A stretch of 39,540 nucleotides of DNA, from the NCBI GenBank assembly GCA_947588845.1, contig CANQAR010000031.1, positions 1 to 39,540 on the forward strand, written 5' to 3'. Under the pieces are notes generated by a model that was not told the origin of the DNA, searched no databases, and was given only the letters and a program-made list of their open reading frames with translations. Source of the stretch: an uncultured Lachnospiraceae bacterium (GTDB lineage Bacteria > Bacillota > Clostridia > Lachnospirales > Lachnospiraceae). The position numbers were made by a program, and so were the translations under genes. Shown piece by piece: positions 33,170-39,540 of this stretch. The stretch's first letter is position 1. Every line of letters starts with the position of its first letter.

Positions 33170-33320
33170 TGTCACAGGAAATTTCGTCCTGTGACATATA
33201 GGGAACGACAAAGCGATTTTCGTTTTGCTCGTTCCCTGCGCCGAATTTGTGCCGCTCAAGCGGCATTTTTCCGTTTCAAATTCGTGCGCGTCTCCACTCC
33301 GTTCCGGTCGGCGGGTGCAC
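33170..33320. repeat. Intergenic repeat B, fullest copy
   Basis: Three modules in order: palindrome TGTCACAGGA/TCCTGTGACA (33170-33196); hairpin GGGAACGA...TCGTTCCC (33201-33236) with an inner CAAAGCGA/TCGTTTTG stem; and a block with gaatttgtgccgctcaagcg, cattttt and caaattcgtgcgcgtctcca (33237-33300). Parts of it recur at 3571-3597, 3885-3959, 7931-8007, 29546-29593 and 32045-32054. It lies directly behind the DUF362 gene. Confidence 0.75.
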
Positions 33321-33331
33321 AGCACCGACCA

Positions 33332-34444
33332 TTACCGCATACATTCATTTTCAATATAGCTCCTAAGCTCCCTGTAAATCTGATCCTCAAGCGGCGGGCA
33401 GCCCTTGATGCAGAAATCAAAGCCGGATGTACACTGCCCGATCCCGAGCCGTCCTCTCTGGCCGCGGTACCCCTGGCCGATACAGATTTTCGTATCAAGA
33501 TACTGCAACAGTCCTTCCTCTTTCAGCTTGTCGAGAGCCGGCAGCAGATAGCCGTAGCAGGCGCTGCAGGAATCTACTTCCTCCACCGCGTCCTTCAGTT
33601 CAACAACCTTGTTCGCGTACGGAAGTTCCTGTTCCGCCCACTCGCTCACGGGACCGCAGAGACGGATCTCCGCCTTCGAGACATCCGCGCAGCCCCTTCC
33701 AAGGCGCTCCGCCAGCCCGATATAAGGCACCTCGCTCACATCATAGTGCAGCAGGCGGCAGACATAGGCATCCACGAGCACCGGATCAAGCGCCGCCATG
33801 ACACAGTTGCGCACCACCGGATTGCCGCCGTCCTCAAAATTGAGGTCCCCGCAGATATGATCCACAACAATGAAATCCTGATGAATCCCCATATTCAGAT
33901 GCGCAATCGGCTTGTGCAGTCCCATCGAATGGAAGTGGCGCTTCTCCTTGTTCGGAATCAGCCCTTTCATATTCTTGAGCGCACAGGTAATCTTCGTCTG
34001 GCAGTGTCCCTTGAGTACCGGAACATTGATCAGAAAATCCAGCGCTTTCGCGCTGTCGCAGATCGCAATCTTCATCCCGGCGCAGTCGTACGTCTGGAAC
34101 TTGTCCTTCTGCGTGTCAATCAGCTCAACTCCATACTTCTTCGCCAGCTTGTCGTACCCGCAGAGGCGGATCACATCGGATGTCCGCGAGCCCACCCAGG
34201 AACCTTCGAGAATCACAAGCTGCGTACAGCCACGCTCCTGCAGATACTCGATGATCCCCGCCACGACCTCCGGGTGCGTCGTCGCCCCCTGCGACGGCTT
34301 TGACGGTGAGACAAAGTTCGGCTTGATGCCGATGCGCCAGCCTTTGTCCCGGATCATGCCGATCAGGTCCGCTTCCTCCAGAAGTTTTTTTGTCATTTCC
34401 AGATAATCTGTGCCGTAAGTTTTTAAAATCTGATTCTTTTTCAT
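33332..34444 (-). CDS. DUF362 domain-containing protein
   Basis: 370 residues. The DUF362 core is seen in KPNFVSPSKPSQGATTHPEVV, ILEGS, the DFLINVPVLKGHCQTKITCALKNMKGLI stretch and MAALDPVLVDAY. The C-terminal part has Cys clusters (CSACYG; C-TSGFDF-C-IKG-C) that may hold an iron-sulfur cluster. The reaction of DUF362 proteins is unknown; some occur with ferredoxin domains. ATG at 34444 after GGGAG, 43 bp behind the sulfatase maturase gene, so probably the last gene of the glycan operon. Why it belongs with sulfatase genes is unclear. Confidence 0.83.
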   Translation of the reverse strand: MKKNQILKTYGTDYLEMTKKLLEEADLIGMIRDKGWRIGIKPNFVSPSKPSQGATTHPEVVAGIIEYLQERGCTQLVILEGSWVGSRTSDVIRLCGYDKLAKKYGVELIDTQKDKFQTYDCAGMKIAICDSAKALDFLINVPVLKGHCQTKITCALKNMKGLIPNKEKRHFHSMGLHKPIAHLNMGIHQDFIVVDHICGDLNFEDGGNPVVRNCVMAALDPVLVDAYVCRLLHYDVSEVPYIGLAERLGRGCADVSKAEIRLCGPVSEWAEQELPYANKVVELKDAVEEVDSCSACYGYLLPALDKLKEEGLLQYLDTKICIGQGYRGQRGRLGIGQCTSGFDFCIKGCPPLEDQIYRELRSYIENECMR

Positions 34445-34487
34445 TTTTGGTCTCCCTGTATTTCTTCTGTTATTACATAATTTTTCT

Positions 34488-35603
34488 TTATAGCGGCGCC
34501 ATGCGCGCAGTCATAAAGATTTCCTTCCCGACTTTTATCATCCGTTCCATCGCGTACGCAAAAAATTCCCGGTAGGCGCTGCAGAACCTGTTTTCCCGCT
34601 CTCCTTCTCCCATGGAGTAATCATTTTTGCAGCCGCCCCGGCACAACCCATAGAAGGAGCACTCCCGGCATTTTCCCGGCTTATACGTCTCAGTGAGAAA
34701 TTCCGTCATTTTTCCGCTTTTCGCAAGCTCCGTGAACGACGCCTCGCGGATGTTTCCCAGATACCAGTCCCGCGACACAAAAAAATCGCACGGATAGACG
34801 CTGCCGTCATTTTCAACCGCAAAATAACCGCCGCACTGCCCCATGGCGGCACAGGAGGATGCATACCGTCCCATCAGAAGATTCAGATAATCATCCAGAT
34901 GGCGCACACTGATGTAAACGCCGTTCTGCCAGTCACGGTACCACAGGTCAAAGACCGCCTTCAGGAAATAGGCGTATGAATCCGTAGAAAGCTGCCAGCT
35001 GGCCGTCTCCGCAGGCGGAATGCACGGGATAAACTGCAGATACGCAACCCCCATCTCTTTCATATACCGGTAAATCTGCTGCGGCTTTTTTGCAGCCTGC
35101 TCTGTCACAACGCACAGCACGTTTGTCTCCACCCTGTGTTCTCGCAGAAGTTTCCAGGCGCGCTCCACGCGCGAAGCCGTACCTTCACCGCCATGGTCAA
35201 GCCGGTTGGCGTCGTGGATCCGCGGCGTCCCGTCAAAGGACAGTCCGACCAGAAAATGATTTTCCGCGAAAAACCTGGCCCATTCACCGTCGATCAGCAG
35301 CCCGTTTGTCTGTATGGCATAAGAGACTGCCGTCCCTCTCCTTTTTTTCTCCCGGACAAGCTCTGTAAACCTGCGGAAGTACCCGAGACATGCCAGCGTA
35401 GGCTCTCCTCCTTGAAAGGTGATCCGCAGAGAGGATTTTGCCTCCGCGCATGCCCTTTCGATCAGCAGCTCCATTGTTTCCTCCGGCATGACTCGCATAT
35501 CCAGTTCCTTATAACGATTCATCTCATCGCGGTAAAAACAGTACCGGCAAGCCATATTACAAAGGCCGGAAGCCGGTTTTACCAGCAGGCTCAGATTATC
35601 CAT
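34488..35603 (-). CDS. Anaerobic sulfatase-maturating enzyme (radical SAM/SPASM)
   Basis: 371 residues from the ATG at 35603, which overlaps the sulfatase end by 8 bp. The radical-SAM motif CNMACRYC has Cys15, Cys19 and Cys22, and FQGGEPTLA follows. The C-terminal SPASM region has two further groups (C...CGGYFAV...YPC; CRECSFYGLCRGGCKNDY; FCSAY) expected to bind two auxiliary 4Fe-4S clusters. anSME converts an active-site Cys or Ser of sulfatases to formylglycine without oxygen. The immediate neighbour is a sulfatase with the Cys-type motif, an obvious substrate. An alternative TTG start 27 bp upstream lies inside the sulfatase gene and is less likely. Confidence 0.93.
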   Translation of the reverse strand: MDNLSLLVKPASGLCNMACRYCFYRDEMNRYKELDMRVMPEETMELLIERACAEAKSSLRITFQGGEPTLACLGYFRRFTELVREKKRRGTAVSYAIQTNGLLIDGEWARFFAENHFLVGLSFDGTPRIHDANRLDHGGEGTASRVERAWKLLREHRVETNVLCVVTEQAAKKPQQIYRYMKEMGVAYLQFIPCIPPAETASWQLSTDSYAYFLKAVFDLWYRDWQNGVYISVRHLDDYLNLLMGRYASSCAAMGQCGGYFAVENDGSVYPCDFFVSRDWYLGNIREASFTELAKSGKMTEFLTETYKPGKCRECSFYGLCRGGCKNDYSMGEGERENRFCSAYREFFAYAMERMIKVGKEIFMTARMAPL

Positions 35604-36942
35604 TCGGCCGTTTCCCCTCTGTTTTTTCAATCCAGCGGAACAGTTTTTCCTTCTGCTCCCGCTTTATGTCCTCATATTCTTTTTCATCGATCAGGTTGTG
35701 GAGCTCCCACGGATCCCGGCGCAGATCGTAAAGGTAATCATCCTCATAGTAGTCCGCCGACGCCTGCGCGCCTCCGTCAATGCCCGGCGCATACACCGCG
35801 TACTTGTAATCCGGCGTGCGGATCACGCGCCCCACGCGGCTCTCCGAAATCTGCGCGTAAATTTCATTGGGGCGGTCCGGATTTTTGCGCGTCACCACAT
35901 CGAGCAGATTCTCACCGATCATCTGATCCCCGACATCCACGCCCGCAAGAGCCAGAATCGTCTTCGGCAGGCTTTCCGTGCTGACCAGTTCCTCCACCGT
36001 GACGCCTCCCCGGTACGGACCGCCGGCAATCACCAGCGGCACACGCAGGCAGCTGTCGTGGCCGGAACGCTTATAATCGTCGGCGCCGTTTAAGTGACTG
36101 TCCCGGTTCCGTGTCCGGAAATGCGACCCATGATCCGAGAAAAAGAAAATCACCGTATTCTCGTAAAGACCCTCCGCCTTCAGCCTGCTAATCAAGCGTC
36201 CCAGATTCTTATCCAGGCTGGCGCACGCGCCAAGGTAGTCCGGATATTCCTCCCGCGCGTCGCCTCCCAGCGCCTCCAGATCAGGCGGAAGCACAAAGTT
36301 TTTGTATTTTTCCTTTGATCCATCCGGTCCCTCATAGTGTTTGTGATCATTCTGGTGATGCGGCTCAATCTGCGACACCGTCATGAAAAACGGCTTGCTC
36401 TTATCCCTCTGGTCAAAAAACTCCAGGGCAAAATCCGCGATGCAGTCCGCCCGGTATCCCTTAAAATCAAGTTTCCGGTTATTCTCGTCAAAAATATAGC
36501 CGTCGTAGCCGTGAGACGTAAACTCCAGCACATCCGCGGCGCGCCAGAAACCGGTATAACCGCCGCGGTATTCCAGGGGAACCGGCGTGACCGTGTGATC
36601 GATGACCGGCGGCTTATCTAGCGCTCCGTCGCTTGCCATATGCCATTTACCGATATAGGCCGTCTCATACCCGGCCTCCTCCATATAATTTGCCAGCGTT
36701 TTCACATCATGCGGAAGCATGATATTGTTGCGGAAACACCCTGTGTCCGTCGCGTATTTTCCCGTCTGAAGAAGCGCCCGGTAAGGTCCGCAGACAGGCT
36801 GCGGCGAATACGCCTGCGGAAACGCCACACCCTCCCGCGCGAGACGGTCCAGATTCGGCGTGATGTCAAGCGGCTGTCCGAAGCAGCCGCAGGTGTCCGC
36901 GCGCTGCTGATCTGTAAAATACAAAAGGATGTTCCAGGCCAT
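35596..36942 (-). CDS. Type I sulfatase (Cys-type, formylglycine-dependent), apparently cytoplasmic
   Basis: 448 residues. The sulfatase signature CGPYRALLQTGK starts at Cys51 (C-x-P-x-R), the residue converted to formylglycine. Other alkaline-phosphatase-fold landmarks: Asp11-Gln12 near the N-terminus, GKWHM (Lys99, His101) and SDHGSH (Asp270, His271). There is no signal peptide, so the substrate is probably a short sulfated glycan taken into the cell. Start ATG at 36942, eight bases after GGGGAGG. It is followed with overlap by its probable maturase and preceded by a GH112 phosphorylase, which points to sulfated host glycans such as mucin O-glycans; this is inference. Confidence 0.92.
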   Translation of the reverse strand: MAWNILLYFTDQQRADTCGCFGQPLDITPNLDRLAREGVAFPQAYSPQPVCGPYRALLQTGKYATDTGCFRNNIMLPHDVKTLANYMEEAGYETAYIGKWHMASDGALDKPPVIDHTVTPVPLEYRGGYTGFWRAADVLEFTSHGYDGYIFDENNRKLDFKGYRADCIADFALEFFDQRDKSKPFFMTVSQIEPHHQNDHKHYEGPDGSKEKYKNFVLPPDLEALGGDAREEYPDYLGACASLDKNLGRLISRLKAEGLYENTVIFFFSDHGSHFRTRNRDSHLNGADDYKRSGHDSCLRVPLVIAGGPYRGGVTVEELVSTESLPKTILALAGVDVGDQMIGENLLDVVTRKNPDRPNEIYAQISESRVGRVIRTPDYKYAVYAPGIDGGAQASADYYEDDYLYDLRRDPWELHNLIDEKEYEDIKREQKEKLFRWIEKTEGKRPNG

Positions 36943-37036
36943 AAGTTAATCCTCCCCTGCCGTATTTATCAGATAAGAAATTAAATCCCTCCACTGATAT
37001 GAATTTGCTGCTCACCGCCCAAAGAAACAGGAGTCA

Positions 37037-39208
37037 TTACCTGTCTGATATATCATACCACTGTATCTCGCCAGGCGCCAGAGTCATCTGGAAAGATCCT
37101 CTGTCGGTGAAGACCGTCGTCTGCTGAAGTTCATAACTGTTATTTACCACACAGTAACAGCCGTTGTCCGGATAGGCATGGAGCTCCGTGCTAATATTGG
37201 AAGAAAACCATTTCTCCAGTTCTCCTTCCCCGTGGCTGCTCCAGAGAACCGCCCGGTGCAGAAGGCGGTTGTTGTCAAAGGAGTACGGCAGCCCGGACAG
37301 ATAAACCGCCCTGCCTTTTCCGAAATCACGGACAGCCATCTGCACTTCTCTGTCCCGCTGGACAAGAACCGTTGTTCCCGGAAGAGCGTAGATGCTCTTT
37401 TTCCCTTCACCAAAATCCACAGGACCTTCGGCATCCGCCAGAATAAAGTGCCCCGGGTGCTCCTCCCAATTGTATTTATCATAGTTGAGCGTGAAACCGG
37501 TCTCCTTCTCCACTCCCAGAACTCCTGTCAGCTGGAGATACCTGCCCTGGTACTGATGCCCGGAGGGTTCGCCCACGCCGATGAATCCGCCGCCATTCCA
37601 GACAAAACGCTTAACAGCGCTGGAAACGCGGGGATCTTCCCAGACTGCGCCGCCGGTGTGGGCCGTATCCCCGTCTCCGATATTCAGCAGCACATCGACA
37701 CCGTCCAGCACAGAGGGATCCTCCAGAAGGTCATCGAAACTCAAAAACTTCACATCATAAGGCGCGCCGGACAGGGCTTCGATCACACCGGCATAAGAGT
37801 AGTTCTGTTTCTGATACAGGGCATGATGAACCATATGGCATCCCCAGGAACGGGCCCTGCCCCAGCAGTTAAGCACCGCGACCTGCCGGACACACCATGG
37901 TTTCTTTCCCTGAATGTTATCATAAAGTTCCCGGAACTCAGCACATACTTGCTCCACATAGTCGATGAAATCCGGGAACTGGCAGGCCAGCTTCAGGTAG
38001 CCGCCATAGCCGATCCGGTCTACAGGTTTTCGCAGGATCGCCCGCCGGGCCGTCAGCCAGTTTTCTTTTGCCTCCCGCACGGGATCGCCCCCGGGATGGA
38101 AGGTGTCCGGAAAGAAATACGGCAGAAATCTTCCCTCCGTGTATCTTACCCCGGGAATGTCGGAAATCAGCCGGAGCGTGGAGCCGTTGCCCACGCTGCC
38201 CACCACCGCGTCCAGACCTATGGAGGCGAACTCGTCCATATATGGCTCTGTGCCGATCCAGTGATCCCCCAGGAACATCATGGCTTCCTTCCCCATCTCG
38301 TGCGTGATGTCCACCAGCTCTCTGGCAAGGGCGGCCACCTCCCGCCGCTGGAACGCCAGAAAATCCTTGTATTCCCTGGACGGAACGCGGTATTGGTTGT
38401 TGTAGTATCCCTGATCGATGATATACTCCGGACGGAAGGGATATCCGACCTCCCGCTCGAAGCGTTCCAGAATATAAGGGCTCACGGAGGCAGAGTAACC
38501 ATACCAGTCCACATACTTCTCCCGCTTAAGCTCATCAAAGACAAGCGTGAACTGATGGAAAAAAGTGGTGTAGCGGATCACATCCACATAAGGATGCTCC
38601 CGGATAAAACGGCGCAGCCGTTCCAGAGAAAACGCGTGGGTTTTGGGCTGGCGCACATCAAAGGTAATCTGATGCTCAAAATCCTTCCATTCGTTAGTAA
38701 CGGCGTTGTACATGTGCACCGGATCCCAGATGAGATAAGCAAGAAAGCTGACTGTATAATCGTGAAACGGCTCCGGCTTTTCAATCATCACGCATCCATC
38801 CGCGCTGTCATAGCGCCAGGCATCCGGTTCCAGAGGTCTGGCCGCCGTGCGATCCATCACCTCCCACCAGCGGCGGATGTCATCCCGGTCGTTCACCGCC
38901 ATCAGTTCCGGGCTCACCCCCTGCATAAGAGGAATGGAAAGCGGCCCCTCTCCTGCCGCGGTGTAAAAACCGGTCATAATATAGCACTGCTGCACCTCGT
39001 CGGGATTCGCCTCCGCCCAGGCGTTGTCCTTCCGGGTAGTATAATAAGTAGCGTAGATTCTGGCGTCCACATCCTTTAGCTGTTCCGGAAAATCAGTGCC
39101 GTCGCAGTCACGGACGGCATCCGCGCCCCACCGGCGCAGAATCTCCAGCGTCTCCGGAACCACATCCCGGTCAGTGGGGATTGTCACGCGGCCTTTTGTC
39201 TTTTTCAT
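37037..39208 (-). CDS. GH112 galactosyl-N-acetylhexosamine phosphorylase
   Basis: 723 residues from the ATG at 39208, behind AAGGAGGG. This is the full length of family GH112. The start GRVTIPTDRDV, the segment GEGPLSIPLMQGVSPELMAVN and the motif LGDHWIGTEPY are characteristic; Asp315 in GDHWIG fits the general acid of the Bifidobacterium longum enzyme. GH112 enzymes act in the cytoplasm, splitting Gal-beta-1,3-GlcNAc or Gal-beta-1,3-GalNAc with phosphate to galactose 1-phosphate and HexNAc. Some Clostridial members prefer Gal-beta-1,4-rhamnose, so substrate choice is open. The sugar ABC permease gene before it and the sulfatase behind it fit mucin-derived disaccharide use. Confidence 0.92.
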   Translation of the reverse strand: MKKTKGRVTIPTDRDVVPETLEILRRWGADAVRDCDGTDFPEQLKDVDARIYATYYTTRKDNAWAEANPDEVQQCYIMTGFYTAAGEGPLSIPLMQGVSPELMAVNDRDDIRRWWEVMDRTAARPLEPDAWRYDSADGCVMIEKPEPFHDYTVSFLAYLIWDPVHMYNAVTNEWKDFEHQITFDVRQPKTHAFSLERLRRFIREHPYVDVIRYTTFFHQFTLVFDELKREKYVDWYGYSASVSPYILERFEREVGYPFRPEYIIDQGYYNNQYRVPSREYKDFLAFQRREVAALARELVDITHEMGKEAMMFLGDHWIGTEPYMDEFASIGLDAVVGSVGNGSTLRLISDIPGVRYTEGRFLPYFFPDTFHPGGDPVREAKENWLTARRAILRKPVDRIGYGGYLKLACQFPDFIDYVEQVCAEFRELYDNIQGKKPWCVRQVAVLNCWGRARSWGCHMVHHALYQKQNYSYAGVIEALSGAPYDVKFLSFDDLLEDPSVLDGVDVLLNIGDGDTAHTGGAVWEDPRVSSAVKRFVWNGGGFIGVGEPSGHQYQGRYLQLTGVLGVEKETGFTLNYDKYNWEEHPGHFILADAEGPVDFGEGKKSIYALPGTTVLVQRDREVQMAVRDFGKGRAVYLSGLPYSFDNNRLLHRAVLWSSHGEGELEKWFSSNISTELHAYPDNGCYCVVNNSYELQQTTVFTDRGSFQMTLAPGEIQWYDISDR

Positions 39209-39227
39209 GGATGAACCCTCCTTATTC

Positions 39228-39247
39228 AAAACTCGCTTGCGAGTTTT
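39228..39247 (-). promoter_or_regulatory. Hairpin between the ABC permease and GH112 genes
   Basis: AAAACTCG (39230-39237) and CGAGTTTT (39240-39247) form a near-perfect stem just before the GH112 RBS. On the minus strand it ends GAGTTTTGAATAAGG, too short a U-run for a strong terminator. It may stabilise or tune the downstream message. Confidence 0.4.
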
Positions 39248-39312
39248 GCGCTCGAGATTCAGATCTGCGTCAGCAGACATCTTCGCTCCGAATCCCTGCG
39301 CTCTCCACTCTG

Positions 39313-39540
39313 TTATCCCTTTACTCCTCCTGCCGTAACGCCGGAAATAATCCGCCGGGACATGGCCAGATAAAGCAGGAACGTCGGAAGAAAGACGATA
39401 ATCACCGCCGCAAACATGCCGCCGTAGTTTCCGCTGTACTTCATGGAGTTGACGATCTGCAGAAGACCCACGCCCACAGGGGTCATCTCCTTGCTGCTGG
39501 TAAAGATCAGCGCCATGAAGAACTCGTTCCAGACGGAAAG
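39313..39540 (-). CDS. Carbohydrate ABC transporter permease (MalG type), C-terminal part only
   Basis: The frame is open to the right edge and ends with TAA at 39313. The visible 75 residues include WNEFFMALIFTSS, the EMTPVGVGLL stretch, the membrane helix MFAAVIIVFLPTFLLYL and the ending GVTAGGVKG, all typical of the second permease of CUT1 sugar importers. The start and the EAA loop lie outside the window. It lies 104 bp before the GH112 gene on the same strand and probably imports its disaccharide substrate. Confidence 0.88.
   Translation of the reverse strand, partial: LSVWNEFFMALIFTSSKEMTPVGVGLLQIVNSMKYSGNYGGMFAAVIIVFLPTFLLYLAMSRRIISGVTAGGVKG

Overview
The window looks like chromosomal DNA of a spore-forming gut anaerobe, most likely a Lachnospiraceae member (Clostridia). 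Reasons: a SpoIIM-type sporulation protein next to a XerD-type recombinase, RNase Y, an AAA-ATPase/PD-(D/E)XK protein and an Rpn-type remnant of kinds common in that family, strong AGGAGG ribosome binding sites with several GTG/TTG starts, and a sulfatase with its anaerobic maturase. The family assignment is inference; no rRNA or marker gene is present. Nearly all genes lie on the minus strand. The plus-strand exceptions are the DAHP synthase, one tRNA and one small orphan gene.

Layout. 1-2111: secreted CAP-domain protein with near-identical 222-bp Ig-like repeats, running off the left edge. 2325-3543: DAHP synthase with its own promoter and a 150-nt leader. 3960-7708: xerD, a spoIIM-like gene and rny, separated by structured intergenic repeats. 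8008-12964: BMP-type ABC importer (binding protein, double ATPase, two permeases) with an attenuator hairpin after the binding-protein gene. 13260-13333: tRNA-Pro(GGG). 13396-19204: response regulator, histidine kinase, ABC ATPase and FtsX-like permease; the ABC promoter carries three CTGACA boxes at 11-bp phasing. 19282-21439: AAA-ATPase/nuclease-fold protein and a truncated Rpn-family remnant. 21925-24768: sigma factor with a DUF4179 partner, an SdpI-like membrane protein and a PNPOx-fold protein. 24863-31050: a Wadjet/MksBEF-like SMC operon (JetA, JetB, JetC types) that lacks the expected JetD/MksG nuclease and has an unrecognised 215-residue gene behind jetC. 31453-31869: divergent orphan gene. 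32077-33090: SDR oxidoreductase. 33332-39540: probable mucin-glycan operon (sugar ABC permease, GH112 phosphorylase, Cys-type sulfatase, anaerobic sulfatase maturase, DUF362 protein).

The most interesting points are the JetD-less SMC operon with its unknown fourth gene, a repeat family whose copies sit directly behind intrinsic terminators, a ~190-nt multi-hairpin element with near-perfect terminal inverted repeats between the spoIIM-like gene and xerD, and the phased operator-like boxes before the ABC transporter. I saw no CRISPR array, prophage or intact insertion sequence.
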